The notes beneath the pieces were generated by a model that ran no database searches, was not told where the DNA came from, and saw only the letters and a program-made list of their open reading frames with translations. The translations under genes and the position numbers were made by a program. DNA of 64,000 bases from an uncultured Mollicutes bacterium (GTDB lineage Bacteria; Bacillota_I; Bacilli_A; Acholeplasmatales; Anaeroplasmataceae), in the NCBI GenBank assembly GCA_945923475.1, contig CAMELE010000009.1, positions 1 through 64,000 on the forward strand. Direction: 5' to 3'. Positions 1-11,058 of this stretch are shown here, one piece after another (the stretch's first letter is position 1; each line of letters opens with the position of its first letter).

Positions 1-4
1 AATC

Positions 5-46
5 CCACTGAATTTGGTATAAAATATATTTACCACTGAATTTGGT
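5..46. repeat. Two direct copies of a 14-bp repeat
   Basis: The 14-base sequence CCACTGAATTTGGT occurs at 5-18 and again at 33-46, exactly 28 bp apart. Short repeats near an end are typical of IS21-family terminal arrays, so this could be the tail of an insertion sequence lying mostly outside the window. No transposase is visible here, so that assignment is a guess. Confidence 0.4.
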
Positions 47-63
47 GCTTTACTAATAAAAAC

Positions 64-100
64 AACCTCACCCTTGAGCTATAAACTCTTAGATGAGGTT
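64..100. terminator. Probable bidirectional terminator
   Basis: A perfect 7-bp stem (AACCTCA at 64-70, TGAGGTT at 94-100) is followed by a T-rich tract on the + strand and preceded by an A-rich tract that becomes T-rich on the - strand. It probably ends transcription from the element or gene to the left. The loop is long (23 nt), which lowers confidence. Confidence 0.4.
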
Positions 101-117
101 TTCTTTTAGCATGATTT

Positions 118-163
118 AGTTTTATCCCTTACGGGGTTCATCGAAATCGATAAAACTTTTTTT
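118..163 (+). terminator. AT-rich hairpin followed by T7
   Basis: AGTTTTATC at 118-126 pairs perfectly with GATAAAACT at 149-157, and a run of T follows at once. This looks like a second rho-independent terminator upstream of the first gene. The stem has few G-C pairs, but the inner loop can form further pairs. Confidence 0.4.
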
Positions 164-235
164 ATTAAAAATAATGATAACTAATAGTATATTTTATCAA
201 TTTGTAGTATAATTCAAATAAAGTGAGGTAATAGT

Positions 236-439
236 ATGGCAGGAACAATATATCACGTATCAAAAAGAGAAAATGATGGTAGAGAATGGAAGGTATTTAT
301 TCAAGGCTCTACAAAGGTTATAAAGCTGTTTCCGACGCAAAAAGAAGCATTAGAGTATGCTTCATCATTATGTAAGAATAAAAACGATGGCTCTTATGTT
401 GTTCTTCATGGTTTGGATGGGAAAATAAGGAAGATATAG
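236..439 (+). CDS. DUF2188-family small protein
   Basis: This is a 67-residue soluble protein of the DUF2188 type. It begins with a short strand containing HVSK, has the core WKVFIQGSTKVIKLFPTQKE followed by a helix (ALEYASSL), and ends in the family-like VVLHGLDGKI. The molecular role of DUF2188 proteins is not known. GTGAGGT lies about 8 nt before the ATG and a TATAAT box lies at 208-213. The gene is followed after 2 nt by the cardiolipin synthase gene, so the two are probably co-transcribed. A second DUF2188-like gene lies at 49466-49651, so the genome has at least two. Family assignment rests on motif appearance only. Confidence 0.7.
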   Translation: MAGTIYHVSKRENDGREWKVFIQGSTKVIKLFPTQKEALEYASSLCKNKNDGSYVVLHGLDGKIRKI

Positions 440-441
440 TA

Positions 442-1962
442 ATGCGTTTTTTTAAGCTATTTTTTTCTCGGATTGCAATTTTTGCCCTTGTAATCTTAGT
501 TCAGATTGCATTTACAAGCTTTGGGATTTATTATTTGCAAAATAGATATCCGTTTGTCTCAGGTATTGTATCTATACTAAGCTTACTTATTGTACTACGA
601 CTTTTAGATTATGATGAGCCTGCTTCGTATAAAATTCCATGGATTACTCTTCTTTTTGTATTGCCATTTGTTGGCTTTGTAATGTTTTTATGCTTTGGAA
701 ATCGCAAAATTTCTAAAAAAAGAGCCTTATACTTTGAGGATGTGTACTCAGTTACTCAAAATGCTATACCCGAACCTGATGTTGAATTAAAAAAAAATGT
801 TATGGCATATGGTCAGTCACAATACATTCTTAATACGTGTAGATTTCCTGCATATCCAATGTGCTATTCCAAGTTTTTAAGTAGTGGAGAAGCTTTTTTT
901 GAATGCTTAAAGGAGGAATTAAAAAAAGCTAAAAAGTATATATTTATGGAGTATTTCATTATTGATAAGGGTTATATGTGGGATGAAATCCATAAAATAT
1001 TACTTCAAAAGCTTGAAGAGGGCGTTATGGTTTATGTCATGTATGACGATATTGGATCAGGGACTAAGGTAAGCTCTCGTTTTGCGTCAAACCTCAATAA
1101 GGAAGGAATAAAAGCGATAAGATTTAATAAATTCTATCCCTTTGTTTCGGTCATTCATAACCATCGTGATCACCGTAAAATTACAATTATAGATGGACTT
1201 GTTGGATTTACCGGTGGTGTTAATATAGCTGACGAATATATAAACGTTACTCATCCGTTTGGAGTTTGGAAGGACAGTGCATTGATGGTAAAGGGACCAG
1301 TTGTGGATTCCTTAGTTGCTTTATTTTTACAAAACTATAATGTAATGTCAAGACGTCAGCTTTTTATCGATGATTTTATTGTTAAAAATCATCAAAATGA
1401 TGATACAAGTGGTTATATTCAGGTTTATGGCTCTGGACCTAAGCCTATCTACAAGGAAAATATTGCGCTCGATGTTTATTTAAATATTATTAATCAAGCT
1501 AAAAAATATCTATATATTATGACTCCCTATTTAATTTGCGACTATTCGGTTTTACAAGCTTTAGTTTTAGCCAAAAGAAGAGGCGTTGATGTAAGAATAA
1601 TGACTCCTCATATTCCGGATAAAAAGATGGTTTATATATTAACAAAATCAAATTATAGAATGCTACTTGATGCCGGTGTTAAGGTATATGAATATAAACC
1701 AGGCTTTGTTCACTCAAAACTTTTTGTTGCAGATGATGAATATGGTGTTGTTGGTACAGTGAATCTTGATTATCGAAGCTTTATCCACCACTACGAATGT
1801 GGTGTTTGGATGTATAAAACAAATTCTATTCTTGAAATGAAGAAGGATTTCTTAGATACAACTAAAAATGATGGTATTGAAATGACTAAAGAGAACTCAC
1901 ATCTTGGTCCAATACTAAGATTAATTAAAATTATTTTAAGTTTATTTGCGCCTTTGTTATAA
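442..1962 (+). CDS. cls: Cardiolipin synthase (phospholipase D family)
   Basis: The protein (506 aa) condenses two phosphatidylglycerol molecules to cardiolipin at the membrane. The N-terminus has two hydrophobic segments (about residues 8-50 and 65-88), as in the Cls N-terminal membrane domain. Two phospholipase D catalytic motifs follow: HRDHRKITIIDGLVGFTGGV in the middle, and VHSKLFVADDEYGVVGTVNL with LDYRS near the C-terminus. Both HxK motifs are intact. The length fits Firmicutes Cls (about 480-510 aa). The start follows 2 nt after the DUF2188 stop. A second lipid cluster lies at 13.8-17.1 kb and plsY at 57.3 kb, so much of the phospholipid pathway is in this window. Confidence 0.93.
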   Translation: MRFFKLFFSRIAIFALVILVQIAFTSFGIYYLQNRYPFVSGIVSILSLLIVLRLLDYDEPASYKIPWITLLFVLPFVGFVMFLCFGNRKISKKRALYFEDVYSVTQNAIPEPDVELKKNVMAYGQSQYILNTCRFPAYPMCYSKFLSSGEAFFECLKEELKKAKKYIFMEYFIIDKGYMWDEIHKILLQKLEEGVMVYVMYDDIGSGTKVSSRFASNLNKEGIKAIRFNKFYPFVSVIHNHRDHRKITIIDGLVGFTGGVNIADEYINVTHPFGVWKDSALMVKGPVVDSLVALFLQNYNVMSRRQLFIDDFIVKNHQNDDTSGYIQVYGSGPKPIYKENIALDVYLNIINQAKKYLYIMTPYLICDYSVLQALVLAKRRGVDVRIMTPHIPDKKMVYILTKSNYRMLLDAGVKVYEYKPGFVHSKLFVADDEYGVVGTVNLDYRSFIHHYECGVWMYKTNSILEMKKDFLDTTKNDGIEMTKENSHLGPILRLIKIILSLFAPLL

Positions 1963-1986
1963 GGCGTTTTGTTTGGAAGGATTATT

Positions 1987-2979
1987 ATGATAGTATCTCA
2001 TGCATTATTACAAATTTTAGATTTTAAGGCTGGTAAGAATTATTTATCAGATGTTGAGCTTGATTTAGGCTCATCTACAACAATTGAATATATTTTAAAA
2101 ATATTAAATACTTGCTTAAATTCAACATTAAAGAAAAAAGGAACCTTTAATCAAGAAGGCGAGGTAAAGGATTTATTTATTAAATATAAAGATAATAAAA
2201 TAAGCTTTTTAGAGCTAGCCAATAAAATTACAGAAGATCTAAATTTATTTTATCAAAGGATTACTGATTGTCCTTCATTTGATTTAATATTTGGTGATTT
2301 TTCCTTAGATAGTGTTAAATATTTTGGCTTTGTACTAATTGAAAATAAGGAAACTCTAACGCATAAAATAGAAACAGTTGATGGAAAAACATCAAATATT
2401 GTGGTAAAAAATCTATATACCTTGCCAACAAGCGGTATTAGTATTAATAATTTCGCTTTAATAAACCTAGATACGCTTGATTTATACTGCAGTGAAAAGA
2501 AAAGACAGGTTGACGGAAATAATATTTATATTCTTCAGGAATATTTAAAGGCTAACTTTTCTATGTCTGAATCTTCTCAATACAAAATAATAAAAAATAT
2601 TACTACAAAAATATCCGAAGAAAACGGAGTAAATCCCACAATCGCAATGTCAAAGGTTAAAACATTCCTAATGGATAATCCAGTTATTGAGAATATGAAG
2701 CCAGAGGATATATCTAGTAAGGTTTTTGATACACACCCTGAGGCTAAGGCTTCCTTTGACGCAAAGATGCATGCAAATGGTATTGTGAATAATATTAATT
2801 TGGAAAGGGGCTTCGTTTTGAAGAAGGCTGATGTGCAAAAGATTAAAACGGATACTGAAATTGAAATAAGTATTCCAATAGAGTACGTTTCGAACAAGGA
2901 TTATGTCGAATTTATTGATGAAGATGATGGTACCACATCAATTAGAATTAAAAATATTAATAAGATCATAAATAAATAG
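1987..2979 (+). CDS. Nucleoid-associated protein, NdpA/YejK-like
   Basis: This is a soluble protein of about 330 residues resembling the 37-kDa nucleoid-associated protein family (NdpA/YejK). Family-like features are the N-terminal IVSHALLQILDF, a central strand region FGFVLIENKETLTHKI, and the late segment with FDTHPEAKASFDAKM followed by the IEISIPIEYVSN strand pair. In the family these proteins bind the nucleoid; the detailed role is unclear. An earlier in-frame TTG at 1969 exists, but GGAAGG at 1975-1980 sits about 7 nt before ATG 1987, so that start is preferred. It follows cls by 24 nt and probably shares its transcript. Confidence 0.65.
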   Translation: MIVSHALLQILDFKAGKNYLSDVELDLGSSTTIEYILKILNTCLNSTLKKKGTFNQEGEVKDLFIKYKDNKISFLELANKITEDLNLFYQRITDCPSFDLIFGDFSLDSVKYFGFVLIENKETLTHKIETVDGKTSNIVVKNLYTLPTSGISINNFALINLDTLDLYCSEKKRQVDGNNIYILQEYLKANFSMSESSQYKIIKNITTKISEENGVNPTIAMSKVKTFLMDNPVIENMKPEDISSKVFDTHPEAKASFDAKMHANGIVNNINLERGFVLKKADVQKIKTDTEIEISIPIEYVSNKDYVEFIDEDDGTTSIRIKNINKIINK

Positions 2980-3006
2980 TGTAGTTAAAGAATTATTGCC
3001 AATTAA

Positions 3007-3035
3007 TTGATAATAAAGATAAAATTTGGTATAAT
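3007..3035 (+). promoter_or_regulatory. Sigma-A-type promoter of gltX
   Basis: TTGATA at 3007-3012 and TATAAT at 3030-3035 are separated by exactly 17 nt, with TTTGG just before the -10. This is a near-consensus vegetative promoter 30 nt upstream of the preferred gltX start. It opens the gltX-ruvAB-queA-tgt transcription unit. Confidence 0.85.
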
Positions 3036-3064
3036 ACTTTGGATAAATGGAAGGAAGTTATTAT

Positions 3065-4657
3065 ATGTATTCGGATAAGCTAATTAATTTAATTTTTCCT
3101 AATATGGTAAATGATTTGGATTATTATGAAAAAAAATATCCAAAAAGAAAAAAGAATTATATCTTAAGATTTGCCCCAAGTCCCACAGGTTTTTTACATA
3201 CAGGTTCATTATATACGGCATTAATTAATTACAAAATGGCAAAGGATAATGATGGTATTTTTTATTTAAGAATTGAAGATACAGATACAAAAAGAACTGT
3301 TGAGGGATCTACAGATACTCTTAAGGAACAATTATCATACTTTGGTATCGAATACGATAATGACCCTACATATGGGCCATATTTCCAAAGCCAAAGAAGA
3401 GATATTTATAATGCTGGACTAGCATATCTTCTTAAAAAGGGTCTTGCTTATCCGTGCTTTCTATCAGAAAGTGAAATAGATGACATTAGAAGCTATCAAG
3501 AAAAAAATAATCTTCGTACGGGAATATATAAGGAATTTGCTAAATATCGTGATATAAGTGAAGAAGAGGCTATTAAAAGAATTCAAAATAATGAATCTTT
3601 TGTAATTAGATTAAAATCTAAGGGTAATTTTAATAATAAGTTTAAGTTTAAGGATGAATTAAGAGGGGAATTATTGCTTCCAGAAAATGATTTTGACATT
3701 GTAATTTATAAGCAGGATAAATTACCAACATATCATTTTGCCCATGCAATTGATGACCATTTTATGGGCACAACTCATGTAATTCGTGGAGAGGAATGGT
3801 TAACGAGTGCTCCTATTCATGTTGAATTATTTAATGCATTAGGTTTTGAGCTTCCTAAATACTTACATCTTGATTCAATTATGAAGCTTGATAATGGAAA
3901 TAAGCGTAAGCTATCAAAGCGTAAGGATCCTGAGGCTTCTGTTTCATATTTGATTGAGCTTGGGTATCCAAAGGAAGCTATAATAAATTATTTGTTATGC
4001 TTGGCTAATTCAAATTATGAAGAATACTTCTTAAAGTCTAAGAATAACAACATAGAAGATTTTAGATTAAGTACTGATAAGATGAGTAAGAATGGATCAT
4101 TATTTGATATTGCTAAGCTTAATAGTATTTCTAAGGAAACTATTTATTTCATGCCTGTTAATAATTTAGTTAAAGAAATAAGTAGATGGTCTTTTAATAA
4201 CAATAAGTCTTTATATGATTTGATACAATCTAATATTGAAATGTTTAAACAAATTATGTCAATTGGCTTAAATAATGAAAATCCACGTAAGGAATATGAA
4301 CGCTTTGAGCAAATATATGATAAAATTAAATTTTTCTATAATTCCGAGTACGATAGAATGCTATGTGAAATGCCATATAGTACTGATATAGTAAATAAGG
4401 TTTGTGAAGAGTTTATTAAAATACCATTTAATGTACCTGAGGATGAATGGCTTAGCAATGTTAAGTCTTTAAGCCAAGCTCTTGGCTTTGCTAAAAATAA
4501 AAAGGAAAAGGAAAATTTAGGACTTGAATATATGTTTGGAGATTTTATGAAAATAATTAGAATAAAGCTTTGTAAAAGTGAAAATTCTCCATCAATATAT
4601 GAAATACTAAACATACTAGGACTTGAAGAGGTTAAGAGGAGATTAAAAAATGTATAG
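3065..4657 (+). CDS. gltX: Glutamyl-tRNA synthetase
   Basis: This is a class I aminoacyl-tRNA synthetase (about 530 aa) that charges tRNA-Glu. The HIGH-type signature appears as RFAPSPTGFLHTGSL (HTGS in place of HIGH), IRGEEWLTSAPIH is present, and the KMSKS loop reads KRKLSKRKDP. A 30-35 residue N-terminal extension before RFAPSPTG is unlike the classical enzyme, and the C-terminal anticodon-binding half is divergent. The ATG at 3047 overlaps the Shine-Dalgarno GGAAGGA, so ATG 3065, about 8 nt after it, is the likelier start. Its 3' end overlaps ruvA by 8 nt, so translation is probably coupled. No glutaminyl-tRNA synthetase is seen here. Confidence 0.93.
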   Translation: MYSDKLINLIFPNMVNDLDYYEKKYPKRKKNYILRFAPSPTGFLHTGSLYTALINYKMAKDNDGIFYLRIEDTDTKRTVEGSTDTLKEQLSYFGIEYDNDPTYGPYFQSQRRDIYNAGLAYLLKKGLAYPCFLSESEIDDIRSYQEKNNLRTGIYKEFAKYRDISEEEAIKRIQNNESFVIRLKSKGNFNNKFKFKDELRGELLLPENDFDIVIYKQDKLPTYHFAHAIDDHFMGTTHVIRGEEWLTSAPIHVELFNALGFELPKYLHLDSIMKLDNGNKRKLSKRKDPEASVSYLIELGYPKEAIINYLLCLANSNYEEYFLKSKNNNIEDFRLSTDKMSKNGSLFDIAKLNSISKETIYFMPVNNLVKEISRWSFNNNKSLYDLIQSNIEMFKQIMSIGLNNENPRKEYERFEQIYDKIKFFYNSEYDRMLCEMPYSTDIVNKVCEEFIKIPFNVPEDEWLSNVKSLSQALGFAKNKKEKENLGLEYMFGDFMKIIRIKLCKSENSPSIYEILNILGLEEVKRRLKNV

Positions 4658-5210
4658 CTACATAAAGGGTGTTGTAAAAAAATTAAATCCTAAATATATT
4701 GTTTTAGAAAATAATGATATTGGATATCAGATTATTACTGCAAATCCGTATAATTTTCATTTAAATGAAAATGTAACTGTTTTTGTATACCAATATGTAA
4801 AAGAAGATATATTAGATTTATATGGATTCAAAACAGAAGATGAAAAAGAACTTTTTTTAAAGCTTATTTCAGTTAATGGTATTGGTCCTAAAAGTGCTCT
4901 TTCTATTTTGGCTTCGGCAACTGTACCAGAAATTATTAATGCAATTGAATCAAGAAACGATGCCTATTTAAAGAAGTTCCCTGGAATTGGACCTAAAGCA
5001 TCATTACAAATTATTCTTGATTTAAAGGGAAAGGTTTCATTTGATGATGAAAATGGTTTACCTACAAATTCTAAATCAGATACCTTAGTTGAGGCATTAA
5101 CAAGCCTTGGCTACAGTAAAAAGGATTCGACTAAGGTTGTTGGTAAACTTGATTTAACTAAGCCTGAGGGTGAACTTATTAAGGATGCTTTAAAATTATT
5201 AAATAATTAA
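4650..5210 (+). CDS. ruvA: Holliday junction DNA helicase subunit RuvA
   Basis: RuvA (186 aa) binds four-way DNA junctions and recruits RuvB for branch migration. The N-terminal OB-fold is followed by two helix-hairpin-helix segments, LISVNGIGPKSALSIL and LKKFPGIGPKASLQIILDL, both typical of RuvA. The short C-terminal RuvB-contact domain (about 140-186, LVEALTSLGYSKKD) is present. The start codon lies inside the end of gltX, and ruvB follows after 46 nt. This gltX-ruvA arrangement is not the usual ruvC/yebC neighbourhood. Confidence 0.95.
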   Translation: MYSYIKGVVKKLNPKYIVLENNDIGYQIITANPYNFHLNENVTVFVYQYVKEDILDLYGFKTEDEKELFLKLISVNGIGPKSALSILASATVPEIINAIESRNDAYLKKFPGIGPKASLQIILDLKGKVSFDDENGLPTNSKSDTLVEALTSLGYSKKDSTKVVGKLDLTKPEGELIKDALKLLNN

Positions 5211-5256
5211 TTATAAAAGTACCATAATTTTGGCTATTGTATAGTGAGGTGATTTT

Positions 5257-6261
5257 ATGTCAGAAAGAATTATAGATTCAAATTTACAAGATGAGGATAA
5301 CGAAGAGGTTACATTAAGACCTCAGTATCTAACTGAATATGTTGGACAAGCAGAGGCTAAGGAAATGCTTGATGTATATATTAAAGCCGCTTTAGGTCGT
5401 AACGAATCACTTGACCATGTTTTACTATACGGTCCTCCTGGACTTGGGAAAACCACATTAGCTGAAATTATTGCAAACGAGCTTGGAGTGAATATCAAAA
5501 CGGTATCCGGACCTTCTATTGAGAAATCGGGAGATTTAGCCTCAATTTTGACTTCACTTAATGAAGGTGATGTCTTATTTATCGATGAAATTCATCGATT
5601 ACCTTCATATGTTGAGGAAATTTTATATAGTGCAATGGAAGATTATTATTTAGATATTGTTGTTGGTAAGGATAGCGGGGCTAAATCAATTAGAGTTGAT
5701 TTACCACCATTTACATTAGTTGGAGCTACAACAAGATTTGGTGATTTATCAGCACCTTTGAGAGATCGTTTTGGGGTAGTACTTAGATTGAATTATTATA
5801 ATACGGATGAATTATATAAAATAATTACAAGAACTGCGCATGTATACCAAACCAATATTGAGGATGATGCTGCTCATGAGCTTGCGTTAAGAAGTAGAGG
5901 TACTCCTCGTATTGCCAATCGCTTATTTAGAAGAGTAAGAGATTTTGCGGCTGTACTTGGAGATGGTGTGATTGATTTAAAAATTTGCCAATATGCTTTA
6001 GATAAATTAAAAATAGATAAAACTGGCCTTGATCAAATTGATATTAAGTATTTAAAATGTATTATTGATCATTTTAAAGGAGGCCCCGTTGGTCTTGAAT
6101 CAATAGCAGCCTCAATAGGAGAGGTTTGCGGAACTATCGAGGACGTATATGAACCTTATTTGCTTCAAGAGGGATATATTAATCGTACACCTAGAGGTCG
6201 TGTCGCAACTAAAAAAGCTTATGATCTTGTAGGCATTTCATATCTGAAAGGATTGTTTTAA
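5257..6261 (+). CDS. ruvB: Holliday junction branch-migration ATPase RuvB
   Basis: RuvB (334 aa) is the AAA+ motor that drives branch migration with RuvA. Walker A is GPPGLGKTT, Walker B is LFIDEIHR, sensor 1 reads [19 protein letters not shown] (with the arginine finger), and the winged-helix C-terminus contains [15 protein letters not shown] and the final RTPRGR. GTGAGGTG lies about 7 nt before the ATG. The 46-nt gap after ruvA holds no clear terminator, so the pair is probably co-transcribed. queA follows after 2 nt. Confidence 0.97.
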   Translation: MSERIIDSNLQDEDNEEVTLRPQYLTEYVGQAEAKEMLDVYIKAALGRNESLDHVLLYGPPGLGKTTLAEIIANELGVNIKTVSGPSIEKSGDLASILTSLNEGDVLFIDEIHRLPSYVEEILYSAMEDYYLDIVVGKDSGAKSIRVDLPPFTLVGATTRFGDLSAPLRDRFGVVLRLNYYNTDELYKIITRTAHVYQTNIEDDAAHELALRSRGTPRIANRLFRRVRDFAAVLGDGVIDLKICQYALDKLKIDKTGLDQIDIKYLKCIIDHFKGGPVGLESIAASIGEVCGTIEDVYEPYLLQEGYINRTPRGRVATKKAYDLVGISYLKGLF

Positions 6262-6263
6262 TT

Positions 6264-7283
6264 ATGAATACTAATGATTTTGATTATTATTTGCCTGAGG
6301 AGCTTATTGCTCAAACTCCACTTAAGGACAGAAGCTCATCAAGGCTTCTTGTTTTAGATCGAAAAACAGGCGAAATTACTCATCGCCATTTTAAAGATAT
6401 TATTGATTATTTAGATAACAATGATGTTTTAGTTTTGAATGACACCAAGGTGATACCAGCTAGGCTATTTGGTGTAAAGGAGGATACTGAGGCTCATATT
6501 GAGGTGCTAATGCTTAAGGATATGGGAAATGATGTATGGCAATGCTTATGTAAGCCAGCAAGAAGAGTAAAGGTTGGTACTGTTGTTAGCTTTGGTGAAG
6601 GACTATTAAAGGCTATATGTCAATCTGAGGATGAGGATGGTATTAGATATTTTAAAATGGTTTATGAAGGGATTTTCTTAGAGATTCTTGATAAGCTAGG
6701 AACAATGCCATTACCTCCATATATTCACGAGCATTTAGAGGACAAAGATAGATATCAAACTGTATATGCTAAAAATCCAGGATCAGCAGCTGCGCCTACG
6801 GCAGGTCTACATTTTACAAAAGATATATTAGATAAGCTTGAGAAAAAGGGCGTTACAATCTGCTATATTACATTACATGTAGGACTTGGAACCTTTAGAC
6901 CAGTTGCGGTTGAGGACGTTACAAAGCATAAAATGCATTCTGAGTTTTATAGTATTTCAGCTGAAGTAGCTAATAAGCTTAATGAAGCTAAAAAGAATGG
7001 TAAGCGAATTGTAGCGGTAGGTACTACATCTACAAGAACACTTGAATCAGCTTATGATAACGGATTTAAGGAAGCTAGTGGTTGGACAGATATATTTATC
7101 TATCCGGGTTATCAATTTAAAGCTATTGATGCTCAAATTACAAATTTTCACTTACCAAAATCTACCTTAATTATGCTAGTTTCAGCTTTTGCAGGTAAGG
7201 ATAAAATTATGAATGCCTATAGTGAAGCAGTTAAGGAAAAATATCGTTTCTTTAGCTTTGGTGATTCAATGTTTATTAAATAA
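6264..7283 (+). CDS. queA: S-adenosylmethionine:tRNA ribosyltransferase-isomerase
   Basis: QueA (339 aa) transfers and rearranges the ribose of SAM onto preQ1 in tRNA, giving epoxyqueuosine. Diagnostic segments are the N-terminal [31 protein letters not shown], the mid-protein [13 protein letters not shown] and [10 protein letters not shown], and the C-terminal [19 protein letters not shown]. Length is normal. It lies 2 nt after ruvB and near tgt (8.29 kb), which performs the preceding base exchange. The two queuosine enzymes are separated only by a cyclophilin and an unknown gene. Confidence 0.97.
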   Translation: MNTNDFDYYLPEELIAQTPLKDRSSSRLLVLDRKTGEITHRHFKDIIDYLDNNDVLVLNDTKVIPARLFGVKEDTEAHIEVLMLKDMGNDVWQCLCKPARRVKVGTVVSFGEGLLKAICQSEDEDGIRYFKMVYEGIFLEILDKLGTMPLPPYIHEHLEDKDRYQTVYAKNPGSAAAPTAGLHFTKDILDKLEKKGVTICYITLHVGLGTFRPVAVEDVTKHKMHSEFYSISAEVANKLNEAKKNGKRIVAVGTTSTRTLESAYDNGFKEASGWTDIFIYPGYQFKAIDAQITNFHLPKSTLIMLVSAFAGKDKIMNAYSEAVKEKYRFFSFGDSMFIK

Positions 7284-7298
7284 AAGGATGGATAATAT

Positions 7299-7811
7299 AT
7301 GAAGAAATATAATGAATTTTTAAATGATAATAATCCAAGAGTAAGAATTACATTAGAAAATGGAATGGTCATGGTTGTGGAGCTTTTTGAGAGTTGTGCT
7401 CCTATTACGGTTAAGAATTTTTTAGATTTAGTTGAGGCTAAATTTTACAACGGCTTAATATTCCACCGTGTAATTAAGGATTTTATGATTCAAGGTGGAG
7501 ATCCACTTGGAAATGGCATGGGTGGTACTGATAATCCAATTGTTGGTGAGTTTAGATCAAATGGTGTTAAGAATGATTTATCTCATACAAGAGGCGTAAT
7601 TTCAATGGCTAGAACAAATAGACCTAATAGCGCGTCAAGCCAATTCTTTATTTGCCATAATGATGCGTTATTTTTAGATGGTCAATATGCTGGCTTTGGA
7701 GTGCTTGTTGAGGGATTTGATACACTTGATTATATTGCTTCTGTAAGTACTAATAAAGAAGATAAGCCAATTTCGGATGTTGTAATGAAATTAGTTGAAA
7801 GAGTTAGATAG
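7299..7811 (+). CDS. Cyclophilin-type peptidyl-prolyl cis-trans isomerase
   Basis: This is a 170-residue cytoplasmic cyclophilin that isomerises Xaa-Pro bonds. Characteristic segments are FHRVIKDFMIQGGDPLGNGMG, ISMARTNRPNSASSQFFIC (the GSQFFI-type core) and FLDGQYAGFGVLVEGFDTLD. No signal peptide or membrane segment is present. AAGGATGG precedes the ATG. It sits within the queA-tgt cluster, 15 nt after queA and 2 nt before the next gene, probably as a general folding factor rather than a queuosine enzyme. Confidence 0.95.
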   Translation: MKKYNEFLNDNNPRVRITLENGMVMVVELFESCAPITVKNFLDLVEAKFYNGLIFHRVIKDFMIQGGDPLGNGMGGTDNPIVGEFRSNGVKNDLSHTRGVISMARTNRPNSASSQFFICHNDALFLDGQYAGFGVLVEGFDTLDYIASVSTNKEDKPISDVVMKLVERVR

Positions 7812-7813
7812 TA

Positions 7814-9494
<1,681 letters not shown>

Positions 9495-9509
9495 AATTGA
9501 GGTTTTACA

Positions 9510-11048
9510 ATGTCATTGCTAGAGGTATCTGGATTAAGATTTAAATATACAGATAAAGAATTATATAATAATGCTGAATTCCGAATTCTATATGGTGACC
9601 ATATAGTTATAGTAGGACCTAATGGATGTGGGAAGTCAACATTTTTAAATATTATTGCAAAGAATATTATACCTGATGCTGGTAAAGTCGAATGGACTCC
9701 CCATATTAAATTTTCTTACTTAGATCAGCAATTAAAGGTTAAAGAGGATCAATCAATTAATAAGTATATCTATGGAGTTTTTGAGCCGTTATTTGTTAAG
9801 GAACAGCAAATGAATGCTTATTATAATATGCTTGCAACATGTAGTGAAAATGATTATGACAAAATCATAAATAGAGCTATGCAAATTCAAGAAGAGCTTG
9901 AAAAAAATGATTTTTATGCCATTAATTCGACAATTGGCAATATTGTTAATGGCTTAGGTATAGCAAGCTATGGTATGGATACTAAATTATCATGCCTATC
10001 AGGGGGCCAAAGAGCAAAGGTTTATTTAGCCAAAATGCTTCTTGAGGAGCATGATGTCCTTTTGATGGATGAACCAACAAACTTTTTAGATAGAGAGCAT
10101 ATTGAATGGTTAATCAAGTATTTAAATTCATTTAAAGGCGCTTTTGTAGTTGTATCACATGATGTTGAATTTGCTAGTCAAATATGTAATGTTGTATATA
10201 ATCTTGAAAATAAGGTGTTTACGCGATATAAAGGCAATTATGATTTCTTCTTAAAGGAAAGAGATTTGCGTAATGAGCATTATTTAAGAGAATATGAAAA
10301 CCAACAAAAGTTTATTAAGCAAACAAAGGACTTTATTGCGGCACATATTGTTAGAGCTACATCATCAAGAGCTGCTAAACAAAGAGTTAAGGTTCTTGAA
10401 AGGCTTGATGTACTTGATAAGCCTCAGGGTGAGCAAATAATTAAAATAAACTTTCCATTTTCCAAAAATTTAGGTCAAGAGGTTCTGAAGCTAGATAATC
10501 TTGTAATTGGTTATCATAATAATCCTATTCTAGAACCATTATCACTTTTAATAAAGCATAATGAAAAGGTTGCAATTCTTGGTCATAATGGTGTAGGAAA
10601 AACAACTCTATTAAAGACATTAATGAAGATTATACCAGCAATAAGTGGAACGTTTAAGTTTAATGATTCAGCGGATATTAATTATTTTACGCAAGAGCAT
10701 AGCTTTCTAGATAACGAAACGCCAATATCCTATTTAAGAGGTTTTTATCCATTAAAAACGGATGGTGAGCTTAGAAGTGTTTTAGCTAAGCTAGGTATTA
10801 AAGGTGATTTAGCACTCAAAAAGCTTAATGAATGCTCAGGCGGTGAGCAAACTAGAGTTCGAATTGCTTTAATGACTATGCAAAAATCGAATATATTAAT
10901 TTTAGATGAGCCAACAAACCATCTAGATAAGAATACCAAAGAAGCATTATATCAGGCAATTGAGGAATTCCCTGGTTCTGTAATTCTTGTGTCACATGAA
11001 AAGGATTTTTATGATGGCTTATTAGATTACGAAATTAGCTTTGAATAG
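9510..11048 (+). CDS. ABC-F family ATPase
   Basis: This 512-residue protein has two fused nucleotide-binding domains and no membrane part, as in ABC-F proteins that act on the ribosome. Domain 1 has GPNGCGKST, signature LSGGQRAKVYLAKML and Walker B LLMDEPTNFLD. Domain 2 has GHNGVGKTT, CSGGEQTRVRIAL and LILDEPTNHLD. The linker (about residues 245-315) is rich in basic and polar residues. It resembles the YbiT/Uup-like housekeeping branches more than the antibiotic-resistance ones, but that cannot be settled here. It follows tgt by 15 nt with a GAGGT ribosome site. Confidence 0.9.
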   Translation: MSLLEVSGLRFKYTDKELYNNAEFRILYGDHIVIVGPNGCGKSTFLNIIAKNIIPDAGKVEWTPHIKFSYLDQQLKVKEDQSINKYIYGVFEPLFVKEQQMNAYYNMLATCSENDYDKIINRAMQIQEELEKNDFYAINSTIGNIVNGLGIASYGMDTKLSCLSGGQRAKVYLAKMLLEEHDVLLMDEPTNFLDREHIEWLIKYLNSFKGAFVVVSHDVEFASQICNVVYNLENKVFTRYKGNYDFFLKERDLRNEHYLREYENQQKFIKQTKDFIAAHIVRATSSRAAKQRVKVLERLDVLDKPQGEQIIKINFPFSKNLGQEVLKLDNLVIGYHNNPILEPLSLLIKHNEKVAILGHNGVGKTTLLKTLMKIIPAISGTFKFNDSADINYFTQEHSFLDNETPISYLRGFYPLKTDGELRSVLAKLGIKGDLALKKLNECSGGEQTRVRIALMTMQKSNILILDEPTNHLDKNTKEALYQAIEEFPGSVILVSHEKDFYDGLLDYEISFE

Positions 11049-11058
11049 AAGGTGAACT

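Noticed and set aside
2577-2897. Long antisense frame opposite the nucleoid-associated protein gene
   Set aside because: It has no ribosome site, is fully covered by a well-supported gene on the other strand and has hydrophobic low-complexity content typical of antisense shadows.
4336-4614. Antisense frame within gltX
   Set aside because: No ribosome site or promoter is present, and the gltX frame is certain.
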